Assembly: GCA_002371615.1 (NCBI GenBank) | Contig: DFGA01000064.1 | Location: 87,605-151,604, forward strand | Origin: Lachnospiraceae bacterium UBA3762 | GTDB taxonomy: Bacteria > Bacillota > Clostridia > Lachnospirales > Lachnospiraceae | DNA: 64,000 bases | Reading direction: 5' to 3' | Shown here: positions 8,548-15,428 of the stretch, piece after piece | Layout: each line of letters opens with the position of its first letter | Numbering within the stretch: position 1 is the stretch's first letter | The notes under the pieces: model-generated | The model's input: only the letters and a program-made list of their open reading frames with translations | Told to the model about the DNA's origin: nothing | Database searches by the model: none | Translations under genes and position numbers: made by a program

Positions 8548-9708
8548 ATGACAGCAGCCTGTTTGAACGGAATGTATACGAACTTTTTCGAAAAGGCGGG
8601 ATATCCGGCCGACGAGATCGAACGCAGGCTCTTAGGTATATTCAATACACTGTTTTACGGGTCCGAGGATGAGAAGATCTATCATGAAACAGGGGATATG
8701 GGATATCTCGTAGATACGGGGAATATAGATGCCAGAACGGAAGGCATGTCATACGGAATGATGATGTGCATCCAGCTTGATCACAAGGAGGAATTTGACC
8801 GTATCTGGAAGTGGGCCAGAACGAACATGTACCTTAGTGAAGGCAGGAATCAGGGCTTTTTCTGCTGGTCCAATGCTCTTGACGGAAGTAAGAATTCAGA
8901 CGGTCCGGCACCTGACGGCGAAGAATATTTTGCGGCAGCACTCCTGTTTGCTTCCCACAGATGGGGAGACGGCGAAGGAATATTCGAATACAGCCGTGAA
9001 GCCTGTGATATCCTTCATAATATGATCAGGGAAGCTGACGGGACCCGTGGCCGCGGAATGTTCGACAGAGAAAATCATCTGATACGGTTTGTTCCGGAAG
9101 TTGATTTTACGGATCCGTCATATCATCTTCCGCATTTTTACGAATTGTTTTCACAGTGGGCATATCCCGAAGACAGAACCTTTTTTGCAAAGGCGGCTTC
9201 CGCCAGCAGGCAGTACCTTCATAAGGCCTGTCATGAGCTTTCGGGACTTTGCGCTGAGTATTCGTATTATGACGGAACTCCCTATGAAAAGGGGGGAGAG
9301 ATCTGGGGCAAGCATGACTGGTATTATTCGGATGCATACAGGACGATAATGAACATCTCTCTCGATCATGTATGGTTTTGTAAAGATGAATGGCAGGAGA
9401 CTGAGGGCGCAAGATTCCTTAACTGTATGTGCCAGAAGGTCGGAGAGGACAATTGGGACAAGGTCCTCGATTGGGACGGAACAGTGCGCGGCGAGGATGT
9501 ACTTCATCCCGTAGCGGTGATCGCAACAAACGCGGCAGCCTATGCGCTCGTGTCGGAAACAACCGTCGAAACTGTATCCGTTAATGCGAAAACTTGTCTG
9601 GACAGATTTTGGAATACGCCACTTCGGACGGGAGAGAGGCGTTATTACGATAATTGCCTGTATTTGTTTGCTTTTATGCTACTTAGCGGCAGGTACAGGA
9701 TATGGTAG
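8548..9708 (+). CDS. GH8 reducing-end xylose-releasing exo-oligoxylanase (Rex)
   Basis: A 386-residue glycoside hydrolase of family 8, most like Rex enzymes, which cut xylose from the reducing end of xylo-oligosaccharides. The proton-donor region reads DARTEGMSYGMMM (Glu about residue 70). The nucleophilic-water Asp region is PAPDGEEYFAAALLFASHRWG around 127. The (alpha/alpha)6 barrel is complete and there is no signal peptide, so it is cytoplasmic. The ribosome site is CGGAG about 8 bases before ATG. With GH115 and the esterase it completes breakdown of decorated xylo-oligosaccharides. A strong terminator follows. Confidence 0.92.
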   Translation: MTAACLNGMYTNFFEKAGYPADEIERRLLGIFNTLFYGSEDEKIYHETGDMGYLVDTGNIDARTEGMSYGMMMCIQLDHKEEFDRIWKWARTNMYLSEGRNQGFFCWSNALDGSKNSDGPAPDGEEYFAAALLFASHRWGDGEGIFEYSREACDILHNMIREADGTRGRGMFDRENHLIRFVPEVDFTDPSYHLPHFYELFSQWAYPEDRTFFAKAASASRQYLHKACHELSGLCAEYSYYDGTPYEKGGEIWGKHDWYYSDAYRTIMNISLDHVWFCKDEWQETEGARFLNCMCQKVGEDNWDKVLDWDGTVRGEDVLHPVAVIATNAAAYALVSETTVETVSVNAKTCLDRFWNTPLRTGERRYYDNCLYLFAFMLLSGRYRIW

Positions 9709-9736
9709 AAATACCTTCTTTCATAAATCCTTCTTT

Positions 9737-9763
9737 AAACGCCGGGAGCACCACCCGGCGTTT
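9737..9763 (+). terminator. Rho-independent terminator after the xylan cluster
   Basis: A perfect 10-bp inverted repeat (AAACGCCGGG / CCCGGCGTTT) with a 7-base loop lies 28 bases after the GH8 stop, followed by a broken pyrimidine/T run. It closes the GH115-esterase-GH8 transcript. Confidence 0.85.
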
Positions 9764-9892
9764 CTCCTTGTGTGGGTTTGCGACTCTTGATTTAGTGTGA
9801 TATCATATTAAACGGTGTGTGCAAAAAGCAGAAAGGTATAGAAAGACGTTTATTGTTTTCGGAATAAAGTATATAAGTTGTGAGGCTTGAAG

Positions 9893-11317
9893 ATGAATAA
9901 CAAAGATTCGGAGTTTTTTGAAAATCGACCGGTAACGATGAATGAAGGAAATAACCTTCTTCAGATCGAGGAACATATGTATATTCTTGATGATGTTGAA
10001 AAACCTAACGGATTCAGGAATATGTTCCCGTATTCGGAAATACCGAAGATACCGTTTAATGACAGGATAGTACCACACAATATGCCCAAGGACATATGGA
10101 TCACGGATACTACATTCCGTGACGGACAGCAGTCAAGGGCTCCGTACACAACCGAGCAGATAGTTACGATCTATGATTATCTCCATAAACTCGGCGGCCC
10201 CAACGGGATGATCAGGGCAAGCGAATTCTTCCTGTACTCGAAGAAAGACAGGGATGCGGTATATAAATGTATGGAAAGGGGATACAAATTCCCGGAGGTT
10301 ACAAGCTGGATAAGGGCAAGCAAGGAGGACTTTAAACTTGTCAAGGAACTGGGAATGCCAGAGACCGGAATACTTGTCAGCTGCAGTGACTATCACATAT
10401 TCTTAAAACTCAAAATGACGCGTCGTCAGGCAATGGATCATTATTTAAGTGTAGTAAGGGACTGCCTTGAAGAAGGAATATCCGTAAGATGCCACCTTGA
10501 GGATATTACAAGGGCTGATATATACGGTTATGTTGTGCCGTTCTGTCTGGAACTTATGAAACTGATGGACGAATACAAGATACCGATCAAGGTTAGGGCA
10601 TGCGATACTATGGGATATGGTGTCAATTATCCCGGCGCCGTAATACCGAGAAGTGTACAGGGAATCATCTATGCAATACATACTCATGCGGGAGTGCCTT
10701 CGGAACTGATCGAATGGCACGGACACAATGATTTCTACAAGGCCGTTGTCAATTCCACCACAGCATGGCTGTACGGCTGCAGCGGTGTAAACACGTCACT
10801 GTTCGGAATAGGAGAGCGTACGGGTAACACACCTCTTGAAGCGATGGTATTTGAGTATGCGCAGCTTCGCGGAACACTTAACGGAATGGATACGCAGGTA
10901 ATCACCGAACTTGCGGAGTACTATGAGAAAGAGATCGGATACCAGATTCCGCCCCGCACACCTTTTGTAGGCAAGAACTTCAATGTTACAAGAGCCGGAA
11001 TACACGCCGACGGGCTTCTCAAAAATGAAGAGATATACAATATATTCGATACCGAGAAATTCCTTAACCGTCCGGTACTGTGTGCCGTATCGAATACATC
11101 GGGTCTGGCGGGAATCGCCCACTGGATCAACAGTTACTATAAGCTTCCGGAAGAAAAGCATTACGCCAAGAGCGATGAGCTTATCGTTGAACTCAAGAAA
11201 TGGGTTGACGAACAGTATGACGAGGGCCGCGTAACTGTTCTTACCGATGATGAACTGATAGCCGAGATCAATATCACAGCCGAAAAACTCGGCGTTCCCA
11301 AGCCGTCGGAATTATAA
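9893..11317 (+). CDS. HMGL-family acyl-CoA/2-oxoacid condensing enzyme, Re-citrate synthase or 2-isopropylmalate synthase-like
   Basis: Cytosolic TIM-barrel enzyme (474 residues from ATG 9893) that condenses acetyl-CoA with a 2-oxo acid. The motif ITDTTFRDGQQSRAPYT carries the family Arg-Asp pair near residues 70-77. WHGHNDFYKAV gives the metal-binding HxH and GIGERTGNTPLEA is the conserved barrel end. Early divergence, the GGPNGMIRASEFFLYS segment and an N-terminal extension of about 60 residues fit the anaerobe-type Re-citrate synthase better than LeuA. There is no C-terminal LeuA regulatory domain. ATG 9893 is preferred over TTG 9887 because GAGG sits 7 bases before it. It is monocistronic, between two terminators. 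Substrate is inferred. Confidence 0.65.
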   Translation: MNNKDSEFFENRPVTMNEGNNLLQIEEHMYILDDVEKPNGFRNMFPYSEIPKIPFNDRIVPHNMPKDIWITDTTFRDGQQSRAPYTTEQIVTIYDYLHKLGGPNGMIRASEFFLYSKKDRDAVYKCMERGYKFPEVTSWIRASKEDFKLVKELGMPETGILVSCSDYHIFLKLKMTRRQAMDHYLSVVRDCLEEGISVRCHLEDITRADIYGYVVPFCLELMKLMDEYKIPIKVRACDTMGYGVNYPGAVIPRSVQGIIYAIHTHAGVPSELIEWHGHNDFYKAVVNSTTAWLYGCSGVNTSLFGIGERTGNTPLEAMVFEYAQLRGTLNGMDTQVITELAEYYEKEIGYQIPPRTPFVGKNFNVTRAGIHADGLLKNEEIYNIFDTEKFLNRPVLCAVSNTSGLAGIAHWINSYYKLPEEKHYAKSDELIVELKKWVDEQYDEGRVTVLTDDELIAEINITAEKLGVPKPSEL

Positions 11318-11339
11318 AGATTTTTGATAAGAAATACAA

Positions 11340-11379
11340 AACAACCTCTTTTCCTGTGCAGGATAAAGGGGTCGTTTTT
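11340..11379 (+). terminator. Rho-independent terminator
   Basis: A long imperfect stem (AACAACCTCTTT paired with AAAGGGGTCGTT, one mismatch and one G-U) topped by CCTG-tg-CAGG is followed by five T. It lies 22 bases after the condensing-enzyme gene. Confidence 0.85.
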
Positions 11380-11409
11380 CTATGATTTTGGGAAGGGCTA
11401 TAAGTATAG

Positions 11410-11631
11410 GAGGAGAGCAAGGCTTGCGAAACGCAAAGCGGAACTATAACATTAAAACGAGCGGAAACGGCACAAAAAAGAAAAGAGATTTTCAAAATGG
11501 AATAGAAAACAATTACACCTAAAGAACAGAGAGCGATAGATAAGGTAAAGTATGCTAATGCAGGGCTTGCCAAGGTCAGGCGTGAACGGAAAAACAACTC
11601 AGAAAGGAGAAAGAACATCACAAGTTTATGA
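11410..11631 (+). pseudogene. Possible decayed coding fragment with an internal amber codon
   Basis: The stretch between the terminator at 11379 and the PD-(D/E)XK gene holds one long open frame that is broken only by TAG at 11503-11505. Its translation is rich in Lys/Arg/Glu (for example TPKEQRAIDKVKYANAGLAKV before the TGA at 11629) and looks protein-like rather than random. There is no start codon with a ribosome site after the amber codon. I do not recognise the family. It may be debris of a mobile or nuclease-associated gene. Otherwise this 284-base stretch shows nothing. Confidence 0.3.
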
Positions 11632-11663
11632 TGAGAGAACATCGGTAACTGAGTTTACTCTAT

Positions 11664-12503
11664 TTAGAAAGAATCCGTATCGGATGGACTGCTTTGTGTC
11701 TTTTTTGCGTACTGATCAAGTTGCGCTTGAAGCTTTGCGATAAGAGCATCTTTGTCAGCAATTACTGAGTCTTTGACGGCGATTTCTGCCTTCATGGCTT
11801 TTATATCGTCTGCAAATATCTCTGCGAATAATTCGTCTACAGCTTTACACATACTTGGCTCCTCCAATTGTTCTTTCATAAGGTCATTGTTGGCTCTGGT
11901 AAATATATCCATTACATTATCGGCATATCGCTTGTTGTGCTCTTCGAGTGCCGGAGTATTTGATACAATGTTTGCAAGATCAGCGGGCTTTCCGTGATTT
12001 GTCAGACACCTGAGCCATGATTTTCTCTCGTCCGGGATCTCAATCGTAACTACTATCTGGGTTCTGAACGGGAGATTTCCGGTCATGGTATATATACCGG
12101 GGATATCGGTCGTGATCTCTATCCCGTCCGCTTTCAGTCTCTTGAACAGTTTGTACGGATGAGATTCTCTTACAAAGGTCATTGTGTAATCAGAAGCATT
12201 ATGTTCCTGTGAACTTTGCGTTTCATACAGATACAGACCGGTATAAGCGAGAACTTTGTAGAAATCTCCGTATGTCAGTGACTGCCCGGGACTCTTATAT
12301 TCGCAGATATTGAATCTGCTAAACATTGAACCTATAGGATTGCGGATTGCAACGTTTCTGTTGTTTTTGATTATTAGAAGGTCAATCTTCTGGGCTCTGT
12401 TGGCAATCAGATGCTCTTCCTCGTATATGAGGTCCTTCTCGTTCTCGATCAGCTCGAGTTTCATGGCAGACACGAAACCTGCGTGCCAGTCAATTATTTT
12501 CAT
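11664..12503 (-). CDS. PD-(D/E)XK nuclease-like protein with C-terminal coiled coil
   Basis: A 279-residue protein of unknown cellular role. The start at 12503 is set by AAGGAGAAGGGCTT immediately upstream; the 30 codons before it in the frame have no such site. Residues 39-45 (KIDLLII) and 66-70 (ICEYK) give the Asp41...Glu68-x-Lys70 pattern of PD-(D/E)XK nucleases, with Glu30 as a possible extra ligand. The last 70 residues form a heptad-rich helix (ELFAEIFADDIKAMK...). This architecture resembles the Rpn/transposase-type PDDEXK families that are numerous in Lachnospiraceae genomes. It is one of two - strand genes here and lies beside decayed sequence, so recent mobility is plausible. Confidence 0.6.
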   Translation of the reverse strand: MKIIDWHAGFVSAMKLELIENEKDLIYEEEHLIANRAQKIDLLIIKNNRNVAIRNPIGSMFSRFNICEYKSPGQSLTYGDFYKVLAYTGLYLYETQSSQEHNASDYTMTFVRESHPYKLFKRLKADGIEITTDIPGIYTMTGNLPFRTQIVVTIEIPDERKSWLRCLTNHGKPADLANIVSNTPALEEHNKRYADNVMDIFTRANNDLMKEQLEEPSMCKAVDELFAEIFADDIKAMKAEIAVKDSVIADKDALIAKLQAQLDQYAKKTQSSPSDTDSF

Positions 12504-12519
12504 AAGCCCTTCTCCTTGT

Positions 12520-12548
12520 ATTATATGTTTCGATAAAATCTGTTTCAA
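12520..12548 (-). promoter_or_regulatory. Promoter of the PD-(D/E)XK gene
   Basis: Read on the - strand: TTGAAA (12548-12543), 17 bases, TATAAT (12525-12520). The expected transcript start is near 12513, only about 10 bases before the ATG, so the leader would be very short and the full AAGGAG site would be cut. Confidence 0.65.
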
Positions 12549-12741
12549 GTGGATTATTGACCGGATGCGGTCGTGAAAATCAGTGTGAAACATAGAATTG
12601 AATTCTGATGATGAGTATAATGTAAGGCACCAGATTTGTTAATATCGGAAATGTAAACAAAAATCGTGTTGATTTCGATTGGTAGGGCTTCCGATTTTTG
12701 TGCAAATGTTACAGTAGAAATAAGGTTTCTGCATAGGGGGG
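12549..12741. other. Intergenic stretch between divergent promoters
   Basis: This gap lies between the - strand promoter of the PD-(D/E)XK gene and the + strand promoter of the metal operon. Apart from one 10-bp inverted repeat (12657-12701) and an isolated TATAAT at about 12616 without a -35 partner, I see no gene or RNA in it. Confidence 0.5.
12657..12701. repeat. 10-bp inverted repeat, 25-base loop
   Basis: ACAAAAATCG at 12657-12666 is repeated in reverse complement as CGATTTTTGT at 12692-12701. The loop contains further ATCG/CGAT words. There is no T run after it, so an operator or relic is as likely as a terminator. Confidence 0.4.
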
Positions 12742-12769
12742 TTGACATATGGACTGAGGGGAGTATAAT
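12742..12769 (+). promoter_or_regulatory. Sigma-70-type promoter of the metal operon
   Basis: TTGACA at 12742-12747 and TATAAT at 12764-12769, both perfect, are separated by 16 bases. Transcription would start near 12776, directly at the ArsR-type operator. Confidence 0.88.
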
Positions 12770-12777
12770 ACAATTAA

Positions 12778-12801
12778 ACATATGAATAGTTGTTCATGTG
12801 T
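12778..12801. promoter_or_regulatory. ArsR/SmtB-type operator
   Basis: An imperfect palindrome, ACATATGAA-tagttg-TTCATGTGT, has 8 of 9 arm positions matching. Its core TGAA-N6-TTCA is the spacing typical of SmtB/CzrA/ZiaR operators. It covers the expected transcription start, so binding of the repressor encoded at 15120 would block the promoter. The link to that repressor is inferred. Confidence 0.8.
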
Positions 12802-12841
12802 AAAAACAAATTATCAGTTTAAAATCATAAGGAGATACATT

Positions 12842-13060
12842 ATGGCTAAGACATACGGAATCGAAGTTGACTGCGCAAACTGTGCAAACAAGATGGAAGA
12901 GGCGGCAAAGGCTACCGCAGGAGTTAAGGACTGTACAGTAAACTTTATGGCACTTAAGATGAACGTTACGTTTGAAGACGGAGTCGATGAACTCGGAGTC
13001 ATGAAGGAAGTGCGCAAGAACTGCAAAAAAGTTGAAGACGACTGCGAGGTATTTATTTAA
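12842..13060 (+). CDS. Stand-alone heavy-metal-associated (HMA) domain protein
   Basis: A 72-residue soluble protein made of a single HMA ferredoxin-like fold with the metal-binding motif Asp-Cys-Ala-Asn-Cys (Cys11, Cys14). The start is set by AAGGAGATACATT before ATG; the longer frame from 12782 would run through the operator. It is the first gene of the efflux operon. The downstream ATPase has no HMA domain of its own, so this protein probably plays the part of the missing N-terminal domain, delivering or sensing Zn, Cd or Pb. The ASP-rich DCANC form suits divalent soft metals as much as copper. Confidence 0.85.
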   Translation: MAKTYGIEVDCANCANKMEEAAKATAGVKDCTVNFMALKMNVTFEDGVDELGVMKEVRKNCKKVEDDCEVFI

Positions 13061-13061
13061 T

Positions 13062-13087
13062 GACAGGATTGCAAATGCAATCCTGTC
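13062..13087 (+). repeat. Intercistronic hairpin 1
   Basis: A perfect 12-bp inverted repeat (GACAGGATTGCA / TGCAATCCTGTC) with a 2-base centre begins 2 bases after the HMA stop codon. No T run follows, so it is more likely an mRNA-stability or processing element than a terminator. Confidence 0.75.
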
Positions 13088-13096
13088 GCGGCGACG

Positions 13097-13119
13097 TCGA
13101 ATAAGCAAAGCTTATTCGA
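13097..13119 (+). repeat. Intercistronic hairpin 2
   Basis: A perfect 10-bp inverted repeat (TCGAATAAGC / GCTTATTCGA) with a 3-base loop, extendable by about five more pairs with G-U. It lies between hairpin 1 and the ATPase ribosome site. Confidence 0.75.
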
Positions 13120-13148
13120 TGTTGGTTGTACAAAGGGAGAACGAGTAA

Positions 13149-15083
13149 ATGAACAAACGTCAAAAGAAAACTCTCATCAGAATAATCATTGCAGCGGTTT
13201 TGCTGGTAGTAATTGCAATTGCAGAGCCGTTGATCGAAAGTATGGAGTCACAATTTCAGGCTGTGCCGTTGGCAAAGATCGTTACTTTCGTTTTGTACCT
13301 GATCCCGTATCTGGTTATCGGCTCCGACATACTGAAAAAGGCCTTCAAAGGAATATTGAACGGTCAGGTTATGGATGAGAATTTTCTCATGGCTGTAGCA
13401 ACGGTCGGTGCTTTTTGTCTCGGAGAATACCGGGAGGGCGTTGCTGTTATGCTGTTCTACCAGATCGGAGAACTGTTCCAGTCGGTTGCGGTTGGAAAGA
13501 GCCGCAGAAACATCGCCGCCCTTATGGATATCAGGCCGGACTGCGCTAATCTTGTAACCATAGAAGATGGGAAGGAGACAGTTAAGAGTGTTGATCCTTC
13601 TGAAGTATCAATAGGGAGCCTTATCGAAGTCCGCCCCGGAGAGAAGATACCTATAGACGGTCTGGTAGAGCGTGGATCCTCAAGCGTTGATACCAGCGCC
13701 CTTACAGGCGAATCCGTTCCGAGAAGTATATCGGAAGGTGATGAGGTTGTAAGCGGAAGTATCAATCAGAGCGGTGTGATCTATATCAGAACAACAAAAC
13801 TGTTTGGTGAATCCACCGTATCCAAAATTCTGGAACTTGTTGAAAATGCCAGTTCGCAAAAATCAAGATCCGAGAATTTTATTTCCAAATTTGCAAAATA
13901 TTATACGCCTATAGTGTGTATATCCGCACTTGCCGTGGCGTTTATACCGCCTGTTGCCAATCTGATTCTCGGAAGAGAAGCAATGTTTGGAACATTTGTG
14001 TACAGAGCACTTACATTTCTTGTAATCAGCTGCCCATGTGCACTTGTAATAAGCATTCCCTTAAGTTTTTTTGCGGGAATAGGCGGTGCTTCAAGAGCCG
14101 GAGTGCTTGTCAAAGGTTCAAACTATCTTGAGGCATTATCACAGGTTGATACAGTCATTTTCGACAAGACCGGAACTCTTACAAAAGGTGTCTTTGAAGT
14201 GGTATCCATCCACAGAAATGAGATCGATGAGGATACACTTCTTAAATATGCCGCATATGCGGAAAATAACAGCACCCACCCGATAGGCCGCTCTATAGTA
14301 TCGGCATATAAACAGGAGATAGATGCTGCGCAAATCTCTGATGTTCATGAAATATCCGGACGTGGTGTGGAAGCAGATGTTTTCGGCAAGAAAATACTTG
14401 CGGGAAACGATAAACTTATGAGCGATAACAATATTGCGATCACTGAATGCCATGATGCCGGAACAATAGTTCATATCGCCGTTGACGGAAAATATGCGGG
14501 GCATATTCATATCTCGGATGTCATTAAGGAGACTTCAAAGAGTGCTATAAGAGGATTGAGGAAACTCGGGGTAAATAATACGATTATGCTAACTGGGGAT
14601 TCAAAGAAAGTTGCCGAAAAAGTCGCGGAAGAACTGTCAATAAAAGATTATCGTGCCCAGCTTCTTCCGCAGGATAAGGTCAGAGAAGTTGAATCGATCT
14701 TAAACGGAAGGAACGGAAGTAAAGGAAAGGTTGCTTTTGCAGGAGATGGTATTAATGATGCCCCGGTACTGACCCGTGCCGATGTGGGCATAGCTATGGG
14801 AGCTTTGGGAAGCGACGCTGCGATCGAAGCTGCGGATGTTGTGCTTATGGATGATGACCCTCTCGGAATTGTTAAAGCGATCAGAATCGGGAAAAAATGT
14901 ATGCGGATCGTATACGAGAATATCTGGTTTGCAATCGGTGTAAAAATCCTGTGCCTTATTTTGTCGGCATTGGGTATAGCCAACATGTGGCTTGCGATTT
15001 TTGCTGATGTCGGTGTAATGGTTCTTGCGGTACTCAATGCGATCAGGACACTTCATCTGCCGAAAAATGCCGTATCTGATTGA
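13149..15083 (+). CDS. Zn/Cd/Pb-type P1B ATPase lacking an N-terminal metal-binding domain
   Basis: Membrane pump (644 residues) exporting divalent soft metal ions with ATP. Key motifs: membrane CPC in SCPCALVIS (295-297), phosphorylation loop DKTGTLT (Asp339), the P1B HP dipeptide in HPIGRS, TGES in the actuator domain, and GDGINDAP in the hinge. Eight membrane spans are expected, the first starting at about residue 10. Unlike most CadA/ZntA proteins it has no N-terminal HMA domain. That unit is encoded separately just upstream. The start is supported by AAAGGGAGAACGAGTAA before ATG. The operator and the SmtB-like regulator downstream point to zinc or cadmium. Confidence 0.93.
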   Translation: MNKRQKKTLIRIIIAAVLLVVIAIAEPLIESMESQFQAVPLAKIVTFVLYLIPYLVIGSDILKKAFKGILNGQVMDENFLMAVATVGAFCLGEYREGVAVMLFYQIGELFQSVAVGKSRRNIAALMDIRPDCANLVTIEDGKETVKSVDPSEVSIGSLIEVRPGEKIPIDGLVERGSSSVDTSALTGESVPRSISEGDEVVSGSINQSGVIYIRTTKLFGESTVSKILELVENASSQKSRSENFISKFAKYYTPIVCISALAVAFIPPVANLILGREAMFGTFVYRALTFLVISCPCALVISIPLSFFAGIGGASRAGVLVKGSNYLEALSQVDTVIFDKTGTLTKGVFEVVSIHRNEIDEDTLLKYAAYAENNSTHPIGRSIVSAYKQEIDAAQISDVHEISGRGVEADVFGKKILAGNDKLMSDNNIAITECHDAGTIVHIAVDGKYAGHIHISDVIKETSKSAIRGLRKLGVNNTIMLTGDSKKVAEKVAEELSIKDYRAQLLPQDKVREVESILNGRNGSKGKVAFAGDGINDAPVLTRADVGIAMGALGSDAAIEAADVVLMDDDPLGIVKAIRIGKKCMRIVYENIWFAIGVKILCLILSALGIANMWLAIFADVGVMVLAVLNAIRTLHLPKNAVSD

Positions 15084-15119
15084 TTTTATCCACGTGAGAA
15101 TTTATAATCAGTAAGGAAA

Positions 15120-15428
15120 ATGGTGGTGCAAATGGACGGAAAAGACATTTGGGGTGAGCTTGCCGATCTGTTCAAAGTGTTCGGCGACAGTTCCAGGATC
15201 AGAATACTGTATAAACTTCAGGAAGGCGAGATGTGCGTTCAGGATATAGCTGAAGGACTTTTGATGACACAGTCCGCCGTATCACATCAGCTCAAGATCC
15301 TCAAAATGAGTAAACTTGTCAAGAACCGCCGGGACGGGAAGATGATTTATTACAGTCTCGACGATGATCATGTGTCAACAATTCTGTCCATGGGCAAAGA
15401 GCATTTGGAAGAACAGAAAACAATATGA
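15120..15428 (+). CDS. ArsR/SmtB-family metal-sensing repressor
   Basis: A 102-residue winged-helix repressor. The recognition helix lies in MTQSAVSHQLKILK (about 49-62). Its C-terminal helix carries Asp82-x-His84-x10-His95-x2-Glu98, exactly the alpha-5 zinc site pattern of SmtB. The alpha-3 cysteine motif is reduced to a single Cys39, arguing against a CadC/ArsR-type thiolate site. It probably releases the operator at 12778 when zinc binds. A second possible start is ATG 15132, preceded by GGTGG. Its stop overlaps the start of the response regulator by 4 bases (ATGA). Confidence 0.9.
   Translation: MVVQMDGKDIWGELADLFKVFGDSSRIRILYKLQEGEMCVQDIAEGLLMTQSAVSHQLKILKMSKLVKNRRDGKMIYYSLDDDHVSTILSMGKEHLEEQKTI

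Noticed and set aside
11274..11642. 122-codon open frame on the - strand
   Set aside because: It runs through the terminator stem at 11340-11379 and into the condensing-enzyme gene; no ribosome site or recognisable sequence.
11552..11743. 63-codon + strand frame starting at 11552
   Set aside because: Overlaps the end of the PD-(D/E)XK gene and has no ribosome site; the other frame (11410-11631) looks more protein-like.
13062..13119. Hairpins considered as rho-independent terminators
   Set aside because: Neither is followed by a T run and the ATPase gene depends on read-through from the only good promoter upstream.
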